Source: JBBQDZ01 sp038320185 (lineage in GTDB: Bacteria > Actinomycetota > Thermoleophilia > Gaiellales > Gaiellaceae). From it: DNA of 5,266 bases. Under the pieces are notes generated by a model. The model was not told the DNA's origin. It worked only from the letters and a program-made list of their open reading frames with translations, and ran no database searches. Positions within the stretch are counted from its first letter, which is position 1. Every line of letters starts with the position of its first letter. A program made the position numbers and the translations under genes. Of the stretch, positions 1 to 5,266 are shown piece after piece. The stretch spans positions 1 to 5,266 of the forward strand of contig JBBQDZ010000165.1 of NCBI GenBank assembly GCA_038320185.1, read 5' to 3'.

Positions 1-240
1 CCCGGCCAGCCACTCGTCGAGCTCCGCGAGCGGAGCGGCGTCGAGCGAGTAGATCCGCCGTTGCGCGTCCCCGCGCGACCGCACGAGCCCGTGCTCGCGG
101 AGCACGCGCAGGTGGCGCGACACCGCGGGCCGGCTGACCGGGAAGTGCGAGGCGATCTCACCCGCGTCCCGCTCTCCGTCGGACAGGAGCTCGACGATGC
201 GCCGCCGCGTCGGATCAGCAAGTGCCTCGAACGCTCCCAC
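1..240 (-). CDS. ArsR-family (SdpR-like) winged-helix transcriptional repressor, 3' end cut by window edge
   Basis: The first 80 codons of a regulator are visible; the frame is open to the left edge with no stop. The protein begins MGAFEALADPTRRRIVELL, the classic ArsR N-terminal helix. Next come a helix-turn-helix with recognition segment SRPAVSRHLRVL at residues 36-47, then EHGLV, and a beta-wing around residues 54-65 (RSRGDAQRRIYSL). Family members are usually about 100-120 residues, so roughly 20-40 are missing. No cysteine is present in the visible part and the usual cysteine metal site of the alpha-3 helix is absent. That points to the non-metal SdpR-like branch, often encoded beside SRPBCC/AHSA1 proteins, rather than an arsenic or zinc sensor. 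The start is GTG at 240-238, because the frame is closed by a TAA about 50 bases upstream and no ATG lies in frame. No Shine-Dalgarno precedes it, and a promoter sits so close that the mRNA is probably leaderless. It is divergent from the threonine aldolase gene. Target and signal are unknown. Confidence 0.88.
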   Translation of the reverse strand, partial: MGAFEALADPTRRRIVELLSDGERDAGEIASHFPVSRPAVSRHLRVLREHGLVRSRGDAQRRIYSLDAAPLAELDEWLAG

Positions 241-246
241 GGGTGT

Positions 247-275
247 AGTTAACCATCGAGTTACATAACTGTCAA
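247..275 (-). promoter_or_regulatory. Sigma-70-type promoter of the ArsR-family gene, probably leaderless
   Basis: On the minus strand a perfect -35 hexamer TTGACA lies at 275-270. A 17-base spacer separates it from TTAACT at 252-247, which matches the -10 consensus at 3 of 6 positions. Only six bases (ACACCC) separate this -10 from the GTG start at 240, so transcription would begin at or within a base or two of the start codon. This agrees with the absence of a ribosome binding site. Leaderless transcripts are common in Actinobacteria. The weak -10 is the main doubt. Confidence 0.6.
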
Positions 276-281
276 GTTACA
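247..281. repeat. AGTTA repeat cluster, candidate operator for the divergent genes
   Basis: The pentamer AGTTA occurs at 247-251, 259-263 and 275-279 on the plus strand, and inverted as TAACT at 266-270. The pair at 259-270 forms an inverted repeat, AGTTA-CA-TAACT, with perfect 5-base arms. AGTTACA is also repeated directly at 259-265 and 275-281, 16 bases apart. GTTAAC at 248-253 is itself a palindrome. The inverted repeat lies almost entirely in the spacer between the -35 and -10 of the ArsR-family promoter, where a dimeric repressor would block RNA polymerase. ArsR-family repressors commonly bind AT-rich dyads in their own promoters. Assignment to this particular regulator is inference. 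Confidence 0.5.
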
Positions 282-305
282 CACAACGTTTGGTTGAATG
301 GCGGC

Positions 306-1349
306 ATGATCGAGCTTCGCTCCGACACGCTTACTCAGCCGACCGCGGGCATGCGCGCCGCGATCGCCGCCGCCGCCGTTGGCGACGAGCAGAAACGGGA
401 GGATCCAACGGTGCTCGAGCTCGAGCGCCGCGGCGCCGAGCTGCTCGGCCAGGAGGAGAGCGTCTACCTGCCGACCGCGACGATGGCGAACCAGATCGCG
501 CTGACGATCCTGGGCGAGCGCGGCACCGAGCTGATCGTCGAGGAGACGGCGCACATCATGGTGGCGGAGCTCGGCGGTGCGGCCCGCCACTCCGGGCTCG
601 TCACCCGCGGGCTCCGTGGCGAGCGGGGGATCCTGACTCCGGACCAGGTACGGGAGACATACCGCTCGGGCGACGGCCACCACGTCCCTCGCACCGGCAT
701 CCTGGCACTCGAGAACACGCACAACACCGGGGGCGGCCGGGTCTGGCCCTACGACGACCTACTGGCGATCGTCGAGACTGGACGCGATCTCGACCTGCGC
801 TTGCACCTCGACGGTGCGCGCCTGCTGAACGCCTCCGTCGCGTCGGGGATCCCGGCCGCGAGCATCGGCAGCCTTTTCGACACGGTGACGCTCTGCCTCT
901 CGAAGGGGCTCGGCTGCCCGCTCGGGGCGCTCATCGCCGGCTCGTACGAGCTGATGCGGGCCGCCCGGTACGAGAAGCACGCGTTCGGCGGAGCGATGCG
1001 GCAAGCGGGAATCGTCGCGGCCGCCGGCGTCTACGCGCTCGATCACCACGTCGAGCGACTGGCCGAGGACCACGCGCGAGCACGCCGGCTGGCGGAAGGC
1101 CTCGCCGCTCGAGGGCTCCCGGTCGAGCCCGACGCGGTCGACACGAACTTCGTCCAGGTAGATATCTCGCCGCTCGGCCTCTCGGTGCCCGAGGCGCTCG
1201 AGCGGCTGCATCGAGCAGGCGTTGGGCTCTCCGCGACGATGCGACCGGGCATTCTCCGTGCGGTGACGCACCTCGACGTCTCCGACGACGACATCGAGCG
1301 CGCAGCCGACTTGATTCCAGAAACACTTGGGGCCCTTGCCCGAGTCTGA
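306..1349 (+). CDS. ltaE: Low-specificity L-threonine aldolase (PLP-dependent)
   Basis: A 347-residue cytoplasmic enzyme that splits L-threonine or L-allo-threonine into glycine and acetaldehyde, using pyridoxal phosphate. It belongs to the beta-eliminating lyase/threonine aldolase family (fold-type I, usually a tetramer), and its length is typical. Visible signatures, from the N-terminus: MIELRSDTLTQPT at 1-13; EDPTV at 32-36; PTATMANQ at 56-63 (PLP phosphate region); H83, the ring-stacking histidine position; H126; ENTHN at 136-140; HLDGAR at 167-172 with D169 for the PLP nitrogen and R172; LSKGLG with Schiff-base K200; GGAMRQAG at 228-235; and R318 with THLDVS at 321-326. The start is placed at ATG 306 because MIELRSDT is the usual family N-terminus. 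A TTG at 294 would add only four residues. No clear Shine-Dalgarno precedes either start. The serine hydrolase follows at once in the same direction, suggesting an operon. The loop before EDPTV reads GDEQKR instead of the common GDDVYG. Confidence 0.95.
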   Translation: MIELRSDTLTQPTAGMRAAIAAAAVGDEQKREDPTVLELERRGAELLGQEESVYLPTATMANQIALTILGERGTELIVEETAHIMVAELGGAARHSGLVTRGLRGERGILTPDQVRETYRSGDGHHVPRTGILALENTHNTGGGRVWPYDDLLAIVETGRDLDLRLHLDGARLLNASVASGIPAASIGSLFDTVTLCLSKGLGCPLGALIAGSYELMRAARYEKHAFGGAMRQAGIVAAAGVYALDHHVERLAEDHARARRLAEGLAARGLPVEPDAVDTNFVQVDISPLGLSVPEALERLHRAGVGLSATMRPGILRAVTHLDVSDDDIERAADLIPETLGALARV

Positions 1350-1356
1350 CGTCGGG

Positions 1357-2667
1357 GTGGGCTTCAGCCGCCTGATCCGCTCGATCCAGGCGGAGGAGCG
1401 GCTGCCGAGCGTCAGCTCGGCTGTCTTCCGCGAGGGCGAGGTGGGGTGGTCCGAGGCCGTCGGGCTCGCCGACACCGACACCGGCGAGGAGGCGACGCCC
1501 GATCACCAGTACCGAATCGGCTCGATCACGAAGACGTTCACGGCCGTCTCCATCATGCAGCTGCGCGACGCGGGCGAGCTGAACCTCGACGATCCCGTCG
1601 ACCGGCATATCCCTGAGGGCCCCCGCGGGCCGACGCTTCGCCGGCTGCTCTCGCACCTGTCGGGCCTGCAGCGAGAGATACCCGGCGAGATCTGGGAGTC
1701 GATGGAGTCGCCGACACGGGAGCAGCTGCTCGCCGAGCTCGCCCACGTGGAGCAGGTGCTCCCACCGGGTCGGCTCTGGCACTACTCCAACCTCGGCTTT
1801 GCGCTGCTCGGCGAGGTCGTAGCGCGGCGCTCCGGAACGCCGTACGAGGAGTATGTCCGAGATCGGCTGCTCGAGCCGCTCGGCCTGACCCGCACGACCT
1901 GGGAGGCAGCACCTCCGGTCGCGAAAGGGTACTTCGTGCATCCGTACGTGGAGCAAGCCTTCGTCGAGCGCTACGACGTCGACCTCCGCGGCGGCTCCGC
2001 GTCGGGGGCCCTCTGGAGCACGGCGGGCGACCTGTGCCGCTGGGGAGCCTTTCTGGCCGACCCCGACCCGGCGATTCTCGCTGCCAAGACGGTCGAGGAG
2101 ATGCGATCGCTGCAGGTGATGGCCGATCCGCATGGCTGGACGCTCGGTTGGGGACTCGGGCTGATGCTCTTTCGGAGGGGCGACCGCGTGCTCATCGGGC
2201 ACAACGGCGGCATGCCGGGCCACGTCGCGCACCTCTCCGTCGCGCCCAGGGAGCGTGTCGGCTCGGCGACGCTGATCGCATCGACGGCTCCCGGCAGGGA
2301 GGCCATGCTGGCCGTTCTCGAGCTTACGCAGAAGGCGGTCGAGGCGTTTCCCGCGGTGCCGAGCGCGTGGCGTCCGGAGGAGCCTCCGCCCGCCGAGATC
2401 GAGCCGCTGCTCGGGCGCTGGTGGTCGGAGGGGGGCGAGTTCGTCTTCAGCTACCGGGCCGGAGTGCTCGAGGCCCGAATTGCGACGGCGCCGCGAGAGC
2501 TCGAGCCCACGATCTTCGAGCCGGACGGGGCCGATCGCTTCCGCGCGCGGTCGGGGCTCGAGGCGGGCGAGCTGCTACGGGTGGTGCGCGACGATCGCGG
2601 TGAGGTCGTCAAGCTGTACTGGGCGACGTACCCGTTCACGCGGTCGCCGCAGGTCTTCGGCAGCTAG
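1357..2667 (+). CDS. Serine hydrolase of the beta-lactamase/class C (AmpC-DD-peptidase-esterase) fold
   Basis: A 436-residue protein with the full catalytic set of the family. The nucleophile motif SITK is at 56-59 (S56 and K59), the second motif YSN at 143-145 within WHYSNLGFALLGEVV, and the third motif HNGG at 282-285 in place of KTG. The supporting LSHLSGL motif is at 98-104. From about residue 340, starting at PLLGRWW, there is an additional beta-rich domain ending in LYWATYPFTR, as seen in other bacterial members. No signal peptide or membrane segment is visible, so it is probably cytoplasmic, and an esterase or peptidase role is more likely than antibiotic hydrolysis; the substrate cannot be read from the sequence. 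The start is uncertain. GTG 1357 keeps the whole fold and leaves a 7-base gap after the aldolase. TTG 1336 or TTG 1327 would extend it by 7 or 10 residues and overlap the aldolase by 14 or 23 bases. None has a good Shine-Dalgarno. Co-transcription with the aldolase is likely. It converges on the permease gene. Confidence 0.9.
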   Translation: MGFSRLIRSIQAEERLPSVSSAVFREGEVGWSEAVGLADTDTGEEATPDHQYRIGSITKTFTAVSIMQLRDAGELNLDDPVDRHIPEGPRGPTLRRLLSHLSGLQREIPGEIWESMESPTREQLLAELAHVEQVLPPGRLWHYSNLGFALLGEVVARRSGTPYEEYVRDRLLEPLGLTRTTWEAAPPVAKGYFVHPYVEQAFVERYDVDLRGGSASGALWSTAGDLCRWGAFLADPDPAILAAKTVEEMRSLQVMADPHGWTLGWGLGLMLFRRGDRVLIGHNGGMPGHVAHLSVAPRERVGSATLIASTAPGREAMLAVLELTQKAVEAFPAVPSAWRPEEPPPAEIEPLLGRWWSEGGEFVFSYRAGVLEARIATAPRELEPTIFEPDGADRFRARSGLEAGELLRVVRDDRGEVVKLYWATYPFTRSPQVFGS

Positions 2668-2696
2668 CAAAGCCTCGCCAACGACCCGGAGCGTCC

Positions 2697-5266
2697 TTAC
2701 TCGTACTGTAGGGCCTCCAGGACGTTCAGCCTCGCCGCCCGGCGGGCGGGGAAGAACGCGGCGAGTATCCCTACGAGGATCGCGGCGACCGCAAAGATCG
2801 CGAGCGAGCCGTAGGGAACCGCGAAGACGATGCCCTCGCTCGAGAGCGCGTGCGTGACGAGGAGCGACAGAAACAGCCCGACGACGATGCCGAGCGCTGC
2901 GCCGATCAACGCCGTGACGATGCTCTCGTGGCGGACCATGCGCCGTACCTGGCGACGGGTCATTCCGACCGCCCGCAGCATCCCGAGCTCCCTCGTCCGC
3001 TCGAAGACCGTCAGGACGAGCGTGTTCACGATCCCGAACAGGCTGACGATGACCGAGAGGCCGAGCAGCACGTAGAGGAGGTTCAGGATCGAGTTCAGCG
3101 GCTTCTCCTGGTTCTTCTTGAACTCCGACCGCGTCTGCACCTTCGCGTCGGGGAAGCCCTTCAGGGCGGCGTTCAGCTGCTCGGTGTTCGTCGAGGTCGC
3201 TCCGCCCCGCATGTTGGCGAAGATGAAGAGATTCTTCGGCTGCGGGTAGGTCGCGTCGAAGGTCGGCGCCGAGATCGTGATCGTCCCGAACGGTGAGCCT
3301 CCCTTGGGGGCCTTGAAGATGCCCTTCAGCTTCAGCGCGATGAAGTCCCCGGTGGGCGTCTCGAGGCGGAGCGGCGATCCGATCTGCAGGTCGTGGTGCT
3401 TCGCGTACTTCTTCTCCACGAACGCGCCGTCGCGGCCGAGCTGGGCGGGAACGCTGTCCGAGCCGCGGTACCACTCGACCTCGATTACCTTCGGCAGACT
3501 CGGCTCGACGGCGCTCACCTGCACCTTGTTGCCGAAGACGCGTCCGTCGCCGGCGCGCACTCCCGAGACGGCCAGGACGCCCGTCGCGTTTCGCGCCGCG
3601 CCCTCGGCGCCCTTCGGGAAAGGATCGAAGCCGTTCTGAGCCGTGATGCCGTAGTCGCCGACGAAGAGCTTGTTGACCGAGTCCTCGAAAGAGGCCCGCA
3701 GCCCTTGTGCGAGAACGGCCACGAAGGTGACGAGCGCAAGACCGATCATCAGGGCAGCCGCAGTGGAAGCCGTACGGCCCGGGTTCCGCATCGCGTTCTC
3801 GCGGGCGAGAACGCCCGCTGAGCCGCCGATCTTCGTGGCCGGCCAGCCGAGAACGGAAGCGAGCGGAGGGACGAGACGCGGCGCATTCAGGGCGACGCCC
3901 AGGAACAGGAGCAGGCAGCCGACCAGGAGCGAGAAAATCCGGACGGTCGTGCTGAGCCCGTGCCCGAGGACGCCGTAGCCGAGGAGCGCGATACCGACAG
4001 CGAGCACGGCAAGCGCGGGGAAGGGGCCGAAACGCGCCCAGCGGGATTTCGGCAGGACCGACCCTTCGCGAACGGCCGCGATCGGCGGGATCCGCGTAGC
4101 CCGCAGCGCAGGGCGCAGGCTCGCGAGCAGTGTGATCACGATTCCGACGACGAGCGAGACGACGATCGTGCGCGTCGCGAAGATCGTGCCGCTCTTCGGG
4201 AGGTCGATCCCGAAGGCGACGAAGAGCCCGTTCAGGCCCTTCGCGAGCCCGAGCCCGAGGAAGAGGCCGACGAGAGACGCGAGGATCCCGACGATGAGCG
4301 CCTCGAGGATCACGGACCAGAGCACCTGGCGGCGCGAAGCTCCGATCGTCCGCAGCGTCGCGAACTCGCGCGTCCGCTGCGCGATCGTGATCGAGAGCGT
4401 GTTCGCGATCACGAAGCTGCCGACGAAGAGCGCGATTCCGCCGAACGCGAGCAGGAACTTCTGCAGGAAGTCGAGGAACGAGGTCGTGTCCTTCGAGTCG
4501 GACTTCGCCTGCTGGTCGGCGTCGCGCGCCTGCGCTGTCTGCGGCAGCACGGCGCGGATCTCCTGCAGGAGCTTCGGCGTCGCCACGCCGCTCTTCGCGG
4601 CGACGCGGATCAGGTCGAGCTTCCCCGCTTTGTCGAAGACCTGCTGCGCGGTGGGCAAGTCAAAGATCGCGATCGTCGCGCCCCCGATCGAGGAGACCGC
4701 CGCGAGCTCGGCGATGCCGACGATCCGAAACGTACGGGCCGGGCCTCGCGCGGAGACGCCGATCTCCTGGCCGAGCGCGAAGTGCTTCTTGTCGGCGGTC
4801 GCCTTGTCGATCGCGATCTCGGTCGGGCCGGCCGGCCAGCGGCCGGCGGTGAGCGTCAGCGGGTTGAAGCGCTGATCCGCCTTCGGGTCGACCGAAAAGG
4901 CGAGGTTCGGCGCGCCGCCGTTCACGATCACCTTGCCGTCGCGGCCGACGAGCTGCGCCTGGTCGGCGACCGAGCCGACCGCGGACGCGACGCCCGGCAG
5001 CCGCTGCACCTTCGGGAGCACCGACTCGGGAAAGCCGAACGGGGTCGAGGTGCTGCCCCCGTTCCCGCCCGTGAAGGCGACGCGGCCGCTGATCACGGCG
5101 CTCGTGTTCTTGTAGGACTGCGTAAAGATCGTGTCGAAGCCGGCCTTGATCGTGTCGGTGAGGATGTAGGTGCCGCTGATCATCGCAACGCCGAGCACGA
5201 CTGCGAAGGCCGTCAGCACCGCGCGCAGCTTGCGGCCGGCCAGCCCCTTCAGGGCGACCCCGATCA
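2697..5266 (-). CDS. ABC transporter permease, MacB/FtsX type, 5' end just outside the window
   Basis: A large integral-membrane permease of the MacB/LolC/FtsX (type VII, mechanotransmission) superfamily; 855 codons are visible before the TAA. Numbering here is from an internal GTG at 5219. Membrane segments appear near 1-20, 256-278, 304-328, 350-368, 401-418, 427-445, 486-507, 714-738, 768-788 and 803-823, ten in all. Extracytoplasmic MacB-PCD-like domains lie at about 21-250 and 508-710. The two FtsX halves carry matching coupling-helix motifs, QRTREFATLRTIGASRRQV at 281-299 and ERTRELGMLRAVGMTRRQV at 740-758. The GTG at 5219 is not the true start: the frame continues upstream as IGVALKGLAGRKLRAV, the basic cytoplasmic leader before the first membrane helix. 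The last two window bases give TG on this strand, so an ATG or GTG beginning one base outside would fit. Such permeases work with a MacB/LolD-like ATPase, usually adjacent; it would lie to the right. They move lipids, lipoproteins, peptides or drugs, or transmit mechanical force across the membrane. The substrate here is unknown. Confidence 0.93.
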   Translation of the reverse strand, partial: IGVALKGLAGRKLRAVLTAFAVVLGVAMISGTYILTDTIKAGFDTIFTQSYKNTSAVISGRVAFTGGNGGSTSTPFGFPESVLPKVQRLPGVASAVGSVADQAQLVGRDGKVIVNGGAPNLAFSVDPKADQRFNPLTLTAGRWPAGPTEIAIDKATADKKHFALGQEIGVSARGPARTFRIVGIAELAAVSSIGGATIAIFDLPTAQQVFDKAGKLDLIRVAAKSGVATPKLLQEIRAVLPQTAQARDADQQAKSDSKDTTSFLDFLQKFLLAFGGIALFVGSFVIANTLSITIAQRTREFATLRTIGASRRQVLWSVILEALIVGILASLVGLFLGLGLAKGLNGLFVAFGIDLPKSGTIFATRTIVVSLVVGIVITLLASLRPALRATRIPPIAAVREGSVLPKSRWARFGPFPALAVLAVGIALLGYGVLGHGLSTTVRIFSLLVGCLLLFLGVALNAPRLVPPLASVLGWPATKIGGSAGVLARENAMRNPGRTASTAAALMIGLALVTFVAVLAQGLRASFEDSVNKLFVGDYGITAQNGFDPFPKGAEGAARNATGVLAVSGVRAGDGRVFGNKVQVSAVEPSLPKVIEVEWYRGSDSVPAQLGRDGAFVEKKYAKHHDLQIGSPLRLETPTGDFIALKLKGIFKAPKGGSPFGTITISAPTFDATYPQPKNLFIFANMRGGATSTNTEQLNAALKGFPDAKVQTRSEFKKNQEKPLNSILNLLYVLLGLSVIVSLFGIVNTLVLTVFERTRELGMLRAVGMTRRQVRRMVRHESIVTALIGAALGIVVGLFLSLLVTHALSSEGIVFAVPYGSLAIFAVAAILVGILAAFFPARRAARLNVLEALQYE

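Noticed and set aside
61..252. 63-codon plus-strand frame at the left end
   Set aside because: It is the antisense of the ArsR-family gene, whose helix-turn-helix is clear.
284..296. CAAC/GTTG short inverted repeat just before the aldolase
   Set aside because: Only four base pairs in the stem; too weak to call a regulatory hairpin.
290..1375. 361-codon plus-strand frame overlapping the threonine aldolase in another reading frame
   Set aside because: Arginine-rich low-complexity product with no motifs; the true frame carries all aldolase signatures.
759..1481. 240-codon minus-strand frame over the aldolase/hydrolase boundary
   Set aside because: No domain, and both genes on the opposite strand are well supported.
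931..2232. 433-codon open frame on the minus strand, opposite the aldolase end and the serine hydrolase
   Set aside because: Its translation is arginine-, alanine- and proline-rich with no recognisable domain, and it lies opposite two genes with complete family motifs. Long antisense frames are expected at this GC content.
2575..3474. 299-codon minus-strand frame overlapping the permease C-terminal half
   Set aside because: Out of frame with the permease, arginine/proline-rich and without motifs; the permease frame contains the FtsX domain.
4826..4850. GGCCGGCC-type palindromic run that could form a hairpin
   Set aside because: It lies within the permease coding sequence, encodes an ordinary part of the first periplasmic domain and is expected by chance at this GC content.
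4132..4875. 247-codon plus-strand frame inside the permease gene
   Set aside because: Serine/arginine-rich composition reflects the reverse complement of permease codons; no start context or domain.
1..5266. Search for CRISPR arrays, tRNA/rRNA genes, insertion sequences and phage-defence or toxin-antitoxin modules
   Set aside because: No spaced repeats, terminal inverted repeats, transposase motifs or structured-RNA signatures were seen by eye, and all long stretches are accounted for by four ordinary genes.

Overview
The window is a stretch of high-GC bacterial chromosome holding four protein genes and nothing that looks mobile, repetitive or RNA-coding. Strong G/C preference at third codon positions, frequent GTG/TTG starts, weak or absent Shine-Dalgarno sequences and the character of the gene set suggest a high-GC actinobacterium. 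The Thermoleophilia/Gaiellales type is a guess from overall feel, not proof.

Layout from left to right. Positions 1-240 (minus strand) hold the first 80 residues of an ArsR-family (SdpR-like) winged-helix repressor, whose end is cut off by the window edge. Positions 241-305 are an AT-rich divergent promoter region. It contains a good -35/-10 pair for the repressor, apparently making a leaderless mRNA, and a cluster of AGTTA repeats that looks like an operator. Positions 306-1349 (plus) encode a low-specificity L-threonine aldolase of the LtaE type. Positions 1357-2667 (plus) encode a serine beta-lactamase/class-C-fold hydrolase with no signal peptide and a C-terminal beta-rich domain. It follows the aldolase so closely, or overlaps it, that the two are almost certainly co-transcribed. 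After a 29-base convergent gap, positions 2697-5266 (minus) encode a large MacB/FtsX-type ABC transporter permease that runs off the right edge. Its true start probably lies one base outside the window.

How the genes may work together: the repressor and the aldolase-hydrolase pair share a divergent control region, so the repressor may control its own gene and possibly the aldolase operon (inference). The permease is a separate convergent unit, and its ATPase partner is not in the window. I see no clear sign of a previously undescribed multi-gene system. The most interesting feature is the compact divergent promoter/operator.
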